A stretch of DNA of 13,980 nt, from positions 1 to 13,980 of the forward strand of contig CALBYO010000131.1 in the NCBI GenBank assembly GCA_937889705.1. The letters are read 5' to 3'. Shown here piece by piece: positions 6,712-13,308 of this stretch. The notes under the pieces were generated by a model. That model had not been told where the DNA came from and made no database searches. It saw nothing but the letters and a program-made list of their open reading frames with translations. How positions within the stretch are numbered: position 1 is the first letter of the stretch; the number at the start of each line of letters is the position of its first letter. The DNA comes from an uncultured Bacillota bacterium (GTDB taxonomy: Bacteria; Bacillota; Clostridia; Christensenellales; UBA1242). A program made the position numbers and the translations under genes.

Positions 6712-7440
6712 ATGTGTAAGAGTGCAGTTTTATTTTCAAAACAAGATTATAATTTAGGAGAAATTTTAAAAATTATTTGTAGGGAGAAACACGCAAATTT
6801 AACTTATTGCAGAAATTTAGCAGAGTTAGTAATTACAAATATTCATTCAATGCCGGAGGTCGTTTTCCACGATGAAGAATCAATACCATTTGATTTAAGA
6901 ATATATAAAGAATTTAAAGATTCAAAAAGATACAATATGCCAACTTATGTGATAATAAGTTATACGCCAGAAAAATTTTATGATTTGGACGACAATATAA
7001 TTGTTATCAATAAGGGCAACTATTCAACGGAACTTTTTACAATTATGGATAAGGTTCAAGAGAAAAAACAATTTGCGTTATCAGATAGCAAAAAATTTGA
7101 AATAAAAAATAAAATTGCAGATTACTTAAACGAATTAGGACTTACAACGAAATATTTAGGATATTGCTACATAAAAGAACTTGTTGTAGATGTAATTGAA
7201 GATAGAAGAAATTTAAAATCTTTTAATTCAAAATTGTATCCACAAGTTGCAATAAAATACAACACACAAGTTATAAACATTGAAAGAAATGTTAGAAATG
7301 CCATAAATGTTGCGATTGATAGTTGCAAAAACAGAAAATTGTATGATGAAATCATGGGCTATTCAAATATTACAAGGCAAAATAAAGTGCCATCAAACAA
7401 GCAGTTTATAACTTGGCTGGCAGAAAAAATTGCAATCTAA
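6712..7440 (+). CDS. Spo0A-like regulator with degenerate receiver domain
   Basis: Residues about 128-242 match the Spo0A C-terminal DNA-binding domain: IADYLNELGL, YLGYCYIKELVVDVIED, SKLYPQVAIKYNT, a recognition helix IERNVRNAINVA, then GYSN and the PSNKQFITWLAEKI tail. E191, R192 and R195 align with Spo0A E213, R214 and R217, known DNA contacts, so 0A-box-like binding is plausible. Residues 1-118 have the layout of a receiver but are degenerate. MPEVVFHDE puts D54 at the phosphoacceptor position and K101 could be the conserved lysine, yet the acidic pair of the first strand is replaced (SKQ, residues 9-11), which should impair magnesium binding and phosphorylation. At 242 residues it is slightly shorter than Spo0A (267). 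Strong AAAGGAG Shine-Dalgarno; single-gene unit between a good promoter and a terminator. It could be a Spo0A paralogue or this lineage's divergent Spo0A. Confidence 0.85.
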   Translation: MCKSAVLFSKQDYNLGEILKIICREKHANLTYCRNLAELVITNIHSMPEVVFHDEESIPFDLRIYKEFKDSKRYNMPTYVIISYTPEKFYDLDDNIIVINKGNYSTELFTIMDKVQEKKQFALSDSKKFEIKNKIADYLNELGLTTKYLGYCYIKELVVDVIEDRRNLKSFNSKLYPQVAIKYNTQVINIERNVRNAINVAIDSCKNRKLYDEIMGYSNITRQNKVPSNKQFITWLAEKIAI

Positions 7441-7461
7441 TTTTCGACAGATTGCTTTTTT
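7432..7461 (+). terminator. Rho-independent terminator of the Spo0A-like gene
   Basis: GCAATCT (7432-7438) pairs with AGATTGC (7449-7455) around a 10-base loop, followed by six T. The left arm overlaps the last codons and stop of the Spo0A-like gene. The loop contains TTCGAC and overlaps a perfect inverted 0A-box heptamer (TTCGACA, 7443-7449). Confidence 0.75.
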
Positions 7462-7475
7462 ATTAAACAAATTTC

Positions 7476-7507
7476 TTGTCAAATAAAATTTTTTAAACAT
7501 ATATAAT
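7476..7507 (+). promoter_or_regulatory. Possible promoter of the gene at 7529
   Basis: TTGTCA (7476-7481) resembles a -35, with TATATA at 7500-7505 (18-base spacer) or TATAAT at 7502-7507 (20-base spacer, long). A terminator lies just upstream, so the next gene needs its own promoter here. Confidence 0.4.
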
Positions 7508-7528
7508 TAAATTGAAGGTGGTGCAAAT

Positions 7529-8470
7529 ATGCGTAATCAGCAAACACTTGTTTTGTCAAGCCTAAAAAGTGGCAACGAGAAAGCAGTTTTAAATTTAGAT
7601 ATAACAGGAAACGAAATAAGCGGTAAAATCAGACTTTACAACTTTTCTGCAAAACCAGTTGGAATTTTAACTCTTGGCATTTTGGCAGACGGCAAGGTCA
7701 CAAAAAGTGCTTTGAAAGATTTGGGACAAAATGTTTATTCTTTTAGTACGCTATGCGATTGCGATTTAAGCAAATTTACTTGTGCATTGATTAATGTATC
7801 GGGCGGCGTTGCGAAACCGCTTTTACTTGGTGCTAGCAACGGAATAAAGCCAAAAACAATGGATTTTAAACTTGCGGAAAATTTATATTTATTGGACGAA
7901 AAAGACTTGTCCAGAAATGAAATAGAGCAAAAATTAGATGCTGCAAATATTGATTATGACGATGACGAAAAAGAAGCGATAGATAGAGCAATATCCGCCG
8001 AACTTGGTGGCAGCGATAAGTGTGCTTGTTGCAAATATCGTGAAGCATTCTTTGCGGGTTGTGAAAGACAAAATGTTGAAGCAAAAGCAACGCAAAAACA
8101 AGTAGCAAAGGCGGTGATTGCCGATGACAATATAAATTTCTATGAAGAAATAAAAGAGCAGTTGGACGCACTTTTTGAACGCTATCCAGAAGAAACATTC
8201 CTTTGTGAAGTGATACCAAATTCCAAATGGATAAAAGTTGATTATGAAGACAGCGGCGAGTATTATGTTATTGGTTTGATATATGAAGATGAGAAACTTA
8301 AATTTATAAGTTATGGCGTGCCAGGACAATTTGATATTGCACCGCCAAGAGAATTATCTGAAAATGCGCAGTGGTTGCCACTTGACCCAGATAAGCCACA
8401 AGACTTAGGTTATTGGTTGACCTACCAAGACGCACAAAATGGCGAGGCGGTTGAAGTTAATGTTTCATGA
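7529..8470 (+). CDS. Two-domain conserved protein of unknown function
   Basis: I do not recognise a named family. The 313-residue protein has no signal peptide or membrane segment and is probably cytoplasmic. Residues 1-105 look beta-rich, with alternating strands such as SGKIRLYNFS and VGILTLGILADGKV and a PLLLGASNG segment. An acidic, helical linker (about 112-200) holds a cysteine group, C165-x-C167-C168 and C178, that could bind metal. Residues 203-308 form a second compact domain beginning FYEEIKEQLDALFERYP, then PNSKWIKVDY, YYVIGLIYEDEKLKFISYGVPG, QWLPLDPDKPQ and GYWLTYQDAQ. I recall proteins of this pattern as hypothetical in clostridia, but that is memory and not a search. AAGGTGGTG forms the ribosome binding site before the ATG. 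It is a single-gene unit between a terminator and a convergent terminator. Confidence 0.8.
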   Translation: MRNQQTLVLSSLKSGNEKAVLNLDITGNEISGKIRLYNFSAKPVGILTLGILADGKVTKSALKDLGQNVYSFSTLCDCDLSKFTCALINVSGGVAKPLLLGASNGIKPKTMDFKLAENLYLLDEKDLSRNEIEQKLDAANIDYDDDEKEAIDRAISAELGGSDKCACCKYREAFFAGCERQNVEAKATQKQVAKAVIADDNINFYEEIKEQLDALFERYPEETFLCEVIPNSKWIKVDYEDSGEYYVIGLIYEDEKLKFISYGVPGQFDIAPPRELSENAQWLPLDPDKPQDLGYWLTYQDAQNGEAVEVNVS

Positions 8471-8473
8471 CAT

Positions 8474-8503
8474 AAAAAAACACGATTTTAAATCGTGCTT
8501 TTT
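8474..8503. terminator. Bidirectional terminator between converging genes
   Basis: CACGAT (8481-8486) pairs with ATCGTG (8492-8497) around a short T/A loop that can also pair inward. Seven A precede the stem and CTTTTT follows it, so either strand presents a hairpin followed by a U-run. It serves the plus-strand gene ending at 8470 and the minus-strand lipoprotein gene ending at 8519. Confidence 0.85.
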
Positions 8504-8518
8504 ATTTTAATTTTGTTG

Positions 8519-10426
8519 TTATGCAAGTGGGTTAAGGTCTGAATAAACTTTTTCATATTTAACAACATTTGCATGTGAGTTTAATTCTTTTTTAAGCTCT
8601 GTAATTTTGTTGTTGTAAACATTTGAGTAAATGCCTTCAAAAGTCAAATCAAACAATGTTTTGTTTCCGCAAAGTCCAAGTCTTTTTTCTGAAAGAATTT
8701 TCAATGCGTTTTCGCCAAGTGCTTCAACTGTGAAGTTTTTGCTATCAAAACTTTCAAATGGATTTGAAATTGCACCAGCATACATCATAACATCGAAGCC
8801 GCCATAAGAGAATTTATCAACCGTTATATCTTTATCGTTTTCATCTTTGATAGAGTTTCCGTCTTCATCTTTCAATGTTTCTGTTGTCCAACTTTCCATA
8901 TAGAATTTATCTGAAATGTCACCAAGTTGTCCAGCACCTTCATTGTATAAATTTCTTGCTTGATCAACGAATTCGTCTAAATAACTTCCTTTGTTATCTG
9001 TTCCAACAATATAACCATACCAGTTAGAGTGTTCGCCACCGAAATAGTCTTTTTGAATTTGAAGTGAGCCAGCGTCAGTTGTGTATCTGTAAATATATTT
9101 ATTGAAGATATCGCCTTTTTCTTCTGCTGTTGTTGCTTCTGCAAGGTCTGCTTTTAATTCTTCAAGCATTTGGTCAAAAGTTTTTGCATTTTCATCTGTT
9201 GACTTAACAACGATTGTACCTTCTTCATCTCTTTCATTAAGTCTGATTTTTGATTTTTCTTCTTCTAGAACTTTATTGTAATCTGCTTCACTTGTTGTTC
9301 CGTCTTTCCATGCTTTGTATGCTTCGTTAATTCTTTCAACTTGTTCGTCTGAGAATTTAACCATTATGTGATACACCATGAAGTATGTTTCGTCAATATC
9401 TGGAACATAGTAAATATCGCCAATACTGAAACTCTTTGAACCATATGAACCATAAAGGTTTGCTTCGCGGATTGTTTTCATAACTTCTTTTGCGAACAAA
9501 TCTTTGTCTTCTTGATATCTTTCGTAATTTTCAACAACTTTTGAAATGTAGTAATTTAAAAGTTCTTGTTCTGTGATTTTAATATCTTTTGCTGTGTGTT
9601 GATAAAGTTTTGTTGTTACAAAGTTTTTATAAATAATTTCGTAAATTCTTGAAAGTTCTCTTTCAAATACGCTTTCTTCGTCTGTTGATAAACCTTTGCC
9701 GCTTTCATTTTTCAAAAGTCTTGCAATGTAAAGTCTGTATGCTTCTTGTGCAACAACTTTTTCTTCTGTGTCTTCGCTATTTAATTTCTTATAAACGAAA
9801 CTTGAAAAGTCTAAAAGTGTTTCTGGTTCTGTGTATGTTGAATATTCAACAGAGTCTACATATTCATATTCGTTTTCGCCATCTTCGTTAACTTTGCAAA
9901 CGAGATATTTCAAACTGATTTTAATTTCATATTTGCCAGTTGCTTCGTTGTATTCAACTTTTGCGTTTGGTGAGTATTTTGTGTAAACATATTGAGAATC
10001 AGTATCTTTTTCTTCTTCCTCGCTATCTGTTGTTAAGCCAAGAAGTTTTTTAGCATCTGTTTCAAAACTTTCAAGGTTATTCAAGATCGCTTTGAATGTT
10101 TGATCGTAGATATAATTCTTTTCTGTTGGTGTTAAAACAATTTCGCCGCTTGCAATCAAGGCTTTTGCTTTGTTGAGCAATAATCTTTCTGTGATTAAGT
10201 CTTCAATCATTTTATCAAACGCTTGGTCTTGGTATGAACTGTAATAACTTGAAAAATATGAATCATAAGCATTTTTAATATCTTTCTTTGTTATGATAGT
10301 CCCATCAACCACAATAGCGGTTTGGTCATACTCCTTGTTTAAGTCTGCTTCCAAAAGCCCGCAGCCTGCGAACATAAAGCAAACGCTTAATATAATTGCT
10401 AATACTCCAAAAAATCTTTTTTTCAC
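8519..10426 (-). CDS. SurA/PrsA-like lipoprotein, putative peptidyl-prolyl isomerase
   Basis: An exported lipoprotein of 635 residues: basic MKKR start, hydrophobic segment, then a lipobox FAGC with the lipidated cysteine at 22. A SurA_N-type segment follows (about 36-95: AIVVDGTIITKKDIKNAY, then KMIEDLITERLLLNKAKAL), then an acidic, tyrosine-rich region with long helices. Residues about 346-555 look like a stretched and divergent parvulin domain: YFMVYHIMVKF (348-358), an expanded helical middle, YFGGEHSNWYGYIVG near 461-475, FVDQARNL, and FDVMMYAGAISNPF near the end. The parvulin core is interrupted by acidic insertions, so activity is uncertain. A chaperone-like extracytoplasmic foldase is the best guess. 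The start is GTG at 10426, with AGGAGA about 6 bases upstream. It lies downstream of sigH with its own promoter. Confidence 0.78.
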   Translation of the reverse strand: MKKRFFGVLAIILSVCFMFAGCGLLEADLNKEYDQTAIVVDGTIITKKDIKNAYDSYFSSYYSSYQDQAFDKMIEDLITERLLLNKAKALIASGEIVLTPTEKNYIYDQTFKAILNNLESFETDAKKLLGLTTDSEEEEKDTDSQYVYTKYSPNAKVEYNEATGKYEIKISLKYLVCKVNEDGENEYEYVDSVEYSTYTEPETLLDFSSFVYKKLNSEDTEEKVVAQEAYRLYIARLLKNESGKGLSTDEESVFERELSRIYEIIYKNFVTTKLYQHTAKDIKITEQELLNYYISKVVENYERYQEDKDLFAKEVMKTIREANLYGSYGSKSFSIGDIYYVPDIDETYFMVYHIMVKFSDEQVERINEAYKAWKDGTTSEADYNKVLEEEKSKIRLNERDEEGTIVVKSTDENAKTFDQMLEELKADLAEATTAEEKGDIFNKYIYRYTTDAGSLQIQKDYFGGEHSNWYGYIVGTDNKGSYLDEFVDQARNLYNEGAGQLGDISDKFYMESWTTETLKDEDGNSIKDENDKDITVDKFSYGGFDVMMYAGAISNPFESFDSKNFTVEALGENALKILSEKRLGLCGNKTLFDLTFEGIYSNVYNNKITELKKELNSHANVVKYEKVYSDLNPLA

Positions 10427-10473
10427 GATAGTCTCCTAGGTTAATATATTTTTTATTTACTTTTTGCTTTGAC

Positions 10474-10502
10474 ATTATACAATATAAAATTCTAATTTCC
10501 AA
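10474..10502 (-). promoter_or_regulatory. Promoter of the SurA-like lipoprotein gene
   Basis: On the minus strand TTGGAA (10497-10502) and a perfect TATAAT (10474-10479) are separated by 17 bases. The predicted start near 10467 gives a leader of about 40 bases containing the AGGAGA ribosome binding site. Confidence 0.65.
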
Positions 10503-10523
10503 ACAATAAAAAGCCAATTTTCG

Positions 10524-11132
10524 CTACTTTTTTATAAAAGCCAGTTTGCATTTTATCCTTGTAAGCGCGTTTTCAACGCTCTTTATTGATTTATCAATGG
10601 CTATTGAAATTTCTTTGTAAGATTTACCTTCCAAGTAGTAATGCAAAACTTGTTTTTCAAGCGGACTTAAAATTTCGTTTATCTGCGCAAGCATTTCATC
10701 AACATTTTCTTTTGAAATAAGAGTGTTTTCTGCGTCTGGCAAGTTGGAAGGCAAAACAAAACTATATTCTTCGCCGTCTAAATCGTCTGCATACTCGAAA
10801 GCGCCTTGATTGTTCAAACTTATGGCTTCGGTCAGCATTTTATTTTTCAACCTGTTTGCACTTTTTATAGCACTTTGAATTTGCCTTGTTATGCAAAGAG
10901 TGGCAAAACTTTTAAAGTCCGAATTGGTTGATATTTTATAACTTTGAAAGCCTTTAAATAAGCCAATCATCGCTTCCTGGAAAGTGTCGTCTTGGTCACC
11001 ACCAGCGAGGAAATATCTTCTTGAAATCTTTTTAGCAAGTGGTTTGTAGCGCGTGAATAAGATGTCAATATACTCATTATTGCCATTTCTTGCACCACTT
11101 ATTAACTCGTTATCTGATAATCTTTCGCTCAT
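10524..11132 (-). CDS. sigH: RNA polymerase sigma-H-like factor
   Basis: A 202-residue sigma-70 family factor most like Spo0H/SigH, which directs transition-phase and early sporulation promoters in Bacillus. Region 2 carries LISGARNGNNEYIDILFTRY, SRRYFLAGGDQDDTFQEAMIGLFKGF and FKSFATLCITRQIQSAIKSA (about residues 10-92); SigH has the closely similar AKARSYFLIGADREDIVQEGMIGLYK and FAELCITRQI. Region 4 (about 155-197) carries LSPLEKQVLHYYLEGKSYKEI and a helix-turn-helix ending SIKSVENALTRIKCKL. The acidic stretch between them lacks region 3. The usual neighbours of sigH (rlmB/yacP, secE, nusG) are absent. The ATG has no Shine-Dalgarno site; a TTGACT-N17-TAAAAT promoter ends 8 bases before it, so the mRNA is probably leaderless or nearly so. 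SigH is preferred, but another minor sigma of the same group is possible. Confidence 0.85.
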   Translation of the reverse strand: MSERLSDNELISGARNGNNEYIDILFTRYKPLAKKISRRYFLAGGDQDDTFQEAMIGLFKGFQSYKISTNSDFKSFATLCITRQIQSAIKSANRLKNKMLTEAISLNNQGAFEYADDLDGEEYSFVLPSNLPDAENTLISKENVDEMLAQINEILSPLEKQVLHYYLEGKSYKEISIAIDKSIKSVENALTRIKCKLAFIKK

Positions 11133-11140
11133 TTATTGGC

Positions 11141-11169
11141 ATTTTATATTCAAATTCGGCAAAAGTCAA
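11141..11169 (-). promoter_or_regulatory. Promoter of sigH
   Basis: On the minus strand TTGACT (11164-11169) and TAAAAT (11141-11146) have a 17-base spacer. The -10 ends 8 bases before the sigH ATG, predicting a 5' leader of one or two bases. It is back to back with the tatD promoter; their -35 elements are 8 bases apart. Confidence 0.6.
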
Positions 11170-11177
11170 CTTTTTAC

Positions 11178-11205
11178 TAGACAAAATAGATTTATTTTAT
11201 ATAAT
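11178..11205 (+). promoter_or_regulatory. Promoter of tatD
   Basis: TAGACA (11178-11183) and a perfect TATAAT (11200-11205) have a 16-base spacer. The -10 ends 7 bases before the tatD ATG, so transcription should begin at or one base before the start codon. Confidence 0.6.
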
Positions 11206-11212
11206 AAAAGTT

Positions 11213-12046
11213 ATGTTAATAGATATACACGCACACATTGATGATGATAAATTGAAAGACGATGTTGAAAATGTTGTTAAGAGAGCAAGCGAAGCTGGCG
11301 TTAAATATATTGTCAACGCCACCTGCGATGTAAATGCAATTAAAGACACATTAAATCTTGTCAAAAAATTTGATAATGTTTACGCAACGCTTGGGATTCA
11401 CCCACAAGCGCTTTTTGAGTATAATGACGAAATTGAAAACATGATTTATGCTGAAAAGGACAATCCAAAAGTGATAGGCGTTGGCGAAATTGGGCTTGAT
11501 TATCACGATATGGAAACTCAAATTGCATATATTAAGCAAAGTTATCCACAATATCAGAATATAACGGAAGACGAAGTTATAAAAGTTCAAAAAGATATTT
11601 TTATTAAACAAATCAAACTTGCAAGCAGAATGAATTTGCCGATTGTTGTGCATAGTCGTGATGCCACGCAAGACACGCTTGAAATTATAAAAGAATATGC
11701 TGATATTTTGCCTAAAAAAGGGCTTATACATTGTTTTTCTGGCAGCACTGAAATAGCAAGAGAATATTTTAAATTGGGCTTTTACATTTCCGTTGGTGGC
11801 TCAGTGACATTCAAAAATGCAAGGAATATTCCAGAAGTTTTAAGACAATGCGGAATTGCAAATGTGATGCTTGAAACAGACTGCCCATATCTTTGTCCAG
11901 AGCCTTATCGCGGACAAATCAACGAACCTAAAAATGTTGTGCTTGTAAACGATAAAATCGCAGATTTATTAGATATGGATTATAAAGAAGTTGAAGAAAT
12001 AACAACAGCAAACGCTCATAAATTATTTGGAAGGTTGCCATGCTAG
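11213..12046 (+). CDS. tatD: TatD-family metal-dependent DNase
   Basis: TatD-family hydrolase, 277 residues, a TIM-barrel metal enzyme with reported 3'-5' DNase activity. All expected metal ligands are visible: H6 and H8 (IDIHAH), E92 (GVGEIGLDYH), H147 (VVHSRD), H173 (LIHCFSGS) and D223 (LETDCPYL). The reading frame is open further upstream to 11090, but I place the start at the ATG at 11213, because MLIDIHAH is the family's normal N-terminus and the promoter lies between. About 20 extra residues (roughly 100-123, rich in Q, Y and E) sit between GLDYH and the helix QKDIFIKQIKLA, which explains the length above the usual 255-260. The stop overlaps the rsmA start by 7 bases. Firmicutes often have rnmV between tatD and rsmA; it is missing here. 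Confidence 0.95.
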   Translation: MLIDIHAHIDDDKLKDDVENVVKRASEAGVKYIVNATCDVNAIKDTLNLVKKFDNVYATLGIHPQALFEYNDEIENMIYAEKDNPKVIGVGEIGLDYHDMETQIAYIKQSYPQYQNITEDEVIKVQKDIFIKQIKLASRMNLPIVVHSRDATQDTLEIIKEYADILPKKGLIHCFSGSTEIAREYFKLGFYISVGGSVTFKNARNIPEVLRQCGIANVMLETDCPYLCPEPYRGQINEPKNVVLVNDKIADLLDMDYKEVEEITTANAHKLFGRLPC

Positions 12047-12843
12047 AAAATCATAAATTTAACAAAAAGTTTGGTCAGAATTTTTTGTCTGACAAAAATC
12101 TGCTTGCTGCAATAGTCAGCGATGCACAAATCACAAAAGAAGATGATGTCTTAGAAATTGGAGCTGGCGGCGGGGCTTTAACAGAGCAACTTGCACTTAA
12201 AGCCAAAAAGGTCATTTCTTATGAAATTGACAAAACCTTAACAGAACATTTAAATGAACTTGCTTCAAATTTTGACAACTTAAAAATCATCATTGATGAT
12301 GCGTTGAAATTGCAAATTGATGAGATCGAAAAGAATTTTGAAGGCGAATATAAACTTGTTGCAAATTTGCCATACTATATAACATCACCATTGATATTCA
12401 AGTTTTTGGAACAAACCCAAAGATGTAAATCAATAACAGTTATGGTGCAAAAAGAAGTCGCCGAGCGTTTCTGTGCCAAGGCTGGTGATGACAACTATGG
12501 CATTCCGTCAGTTATGATAAACTTTTATTGCAATCAACAAATCACAAGAAATGTGTCGAGGAAAATGTTCTATCCTATGCCAAATGTTGACTCAGCAGTT
12601 ATTAGGTTAGATAGAAAACAACTTGATGTTGATAAAAATTTTGTTAACAAATTTTCAAAAGTTGTCAATAGTTCATTTGCAATGAGAAGAAAAACACTTG
12701 TCAATAATTTGACCAAAAACTTAAACATTTCGAGAGAAGAAGTCGTTAAAGTCCTGCAAAAATTAAATATAAACGAAATGGCAAGAGCGGAAGAATTGAC
12801 TCTTGAAGATTACAAAAATTTAACGACAGAATTGAAATTTTAA
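12040..12843 (+). CDS. rsmA: 16S rRNA dimethyladenosine transferase (RsmA/KsgA)
   Basis: RsmA adds two methyl groups to each of A1518 and A1519 in helix 45 of 16S rRNA, a late checkpoint in 30S assembly. The 267 residues show KKFGQNFLSDKNLL (9-22), the SAM-binding VLEIGAGGGALTEQL (37-51), acidic SYEID (60-64), DDALKL (86-91), the catalytic NLPYYITSPLIFKFL (109-123), MVQKEVAERF (135-144), MFYPMPNVDSAVIRL (176-190) and FAMRRKTLVNNL (213-224). All catalytic motifs are intact. GGAAGG lies about 6 bases before the ATG, inside the end of tatD, so the two are translationally coupled. No terminator follows; the rsfS promoter begins 8 bases after the stop. Confidence 0.97.
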   Translation: MLENHKFNKKFGQNFLSDKNLLAAIVSDAQITKEDDVLEIGAGGGALTEQLALKAKKVISYEIDKTLTEHLNELASNFDNLKIIIDDALKLQIDEIEKNFEGEYKLVANLPYYITSPLIFKFLEQTQRCKSITVMVQKEVAERFCAKAGDDNYGIPSVMINFYCNQQITRNVSRKMFYPMPNVDSAVIRLDRKQLDVDKNFVNKFSKVVNSSFAMRRKTLVNNLTKNLNISREEVVKVLQKLNINEMARAEELTLEDYKNLTTELKF

Positions 12844-12850
12844 TATTTAT

Positions 12851-12879
12851 TTGACAAATATTGTTGCATATTATATATT
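12851..12879 (+). promoter_or_regulatory. Near-consensus promoter of rsfS
   Basis: A perfect TTGACA (12851-12856) is followed after 17 bases by TATATT (12874-12879). The predicted start near 12886 leaves a leader of about 10 bases before the rsfS ATG. The same TTG could be misread as a start codon for a longer rsfS. Confidence 0.7.
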
Positions 12880-12895
12880 TATAAAGAGAAAAGTG

Positions 12896-13261
12896 ATGGA
12901 CGAAAGTAGATTGGAAGTTATTTCGCAAATACTTTGCGAAAACAAAATTAAAAATATTGAAGTTTTAGATTTAACATCTAAAAGTCCTATCATGACCAAA
13001 ATTATTGTTGGAACTTTCCCTAATGAAAAAAACACAAGAGCAGTTGCTGCTCAAATTAAAGAAGAGTTTGAAAAAGAATTTCAACAAGAAATCGCTATGG
13101 AAGGAGAATTTCCAGGGGAATGGATAATTCTAGATTTAGGTAAATATATAGTCGAACTTTTCATTGAAGAAAAAAGAAATTATTACAATCTTGAAAAGTT
13201 GTGGGGCGACAATAAAAACAAATTAGCAAAAATAAAATTGAAGAAAAGAAAAAAGGCTTAA
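12896..13261 (+). CDS. rsfS: Ribosomal silencing factor RsfS
   Basis: RsfS (Iojap family) binds ribosomal protein uL14 and blocks subunit joining when nutrients are short. The 121 residues carry KNIEVLDLTSKS, RAVAAQIKEEFEKEF, EGEFPGEWIILDLGKYIVELF and RNYYNLEKLWGDN in the family order, then a lysine-rich tail. Two usually conserved spots differ: the common histidine in the V-H-x-F segment is E here (VELF), and the D-x-F-V-I-A-S-G segment reads TKIIVGTFPN. The frame extends upstream to a TTG at 12851, but that TTG is the -35 hexamer, so the ATG at 12896 is chosen; an in-frame GTG directly before it is also possible. The ribosome binding site is weak (AGAG). The usual partners nadD and yqeK are absent. 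A terminator follows at once. Confidence 0.9.
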   Translation: MDESRLEVISQILCENKIKNIEVLDLTSKSPIMTKIIVGTFPNEKNTRAVAAQIKEEFEKEFQQEIAMEGEFPGEWIILDLGKYIVELFIEEKRNYYNLEKLWGDNKNKLAKIKLKKRKKA

Positions 13262-13278
13262 ACGATAAGTCTTTTTTT
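13254..13278 (+). terminator. Rho-independent terminator of rsfS
   Basis: AGGCTTA (13254-13260) pairs with TAAGTCT (13266-13272), including one G-T wobble, around a 5-base loop, followed by a T-run to 13278. It overlaps the rsfS stop codon. Flanking A and T runs can lengthen the stem. Confidence 0.75.
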
Positions 13279-13308
13279 ATGACAATAATAAGAAATTAAA
13301 AATACAAT
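13279..13308 (+). promoter_or_regulatory. Possible promoter of the Amidase_6 gene
   Basis: ATGACA (13279-13284) and TACAAT (13303-13308) have an 18-base spacer. The -10 ends 6 bases before the ATG at 13315, predicting a leaderless start. The gene needs its own promoter because a terminator lies directly upstream. Confidence 0.5.

Noticed and set aside
7866..8329. Long open frames on the minus strand opposite the gene at 7529
   Set aside because: They have no ribosome binding site, no family resemblance and cysteine/leucine-rich shadow composition; the plus-strand frame has good codon use and a start site.
10500..10560. Terminator between sigH and the lipoprotein gene
   Set aside because: Only a weak AAAAAG/CTTTTT pairing with no GC core is present, so I cannot support termination; readthrough from sigH into the lipoprotein gene remains possible.
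11090..11212. N-terminal extension of 41 residues on TatD
   Set aside because: It would run through the divergent promoters and into the sigH coding region, and MLIDIHAH at 11213 is the normal family start.
11351..11731. Minus-strand frame of 126 residues opposite tatD
   Set aside because: tatD on the plus strand has all metal ligands; the opposite frame is a shadow rich in F, N and I.
12851..12895. N-terminal extension of 15 residues on RsfS from the TTG at 12851
   Set aside because: That TTG is the first half of a perfect -35 hexamer (TTGACA), and the predicted transcript begins downstream of it.
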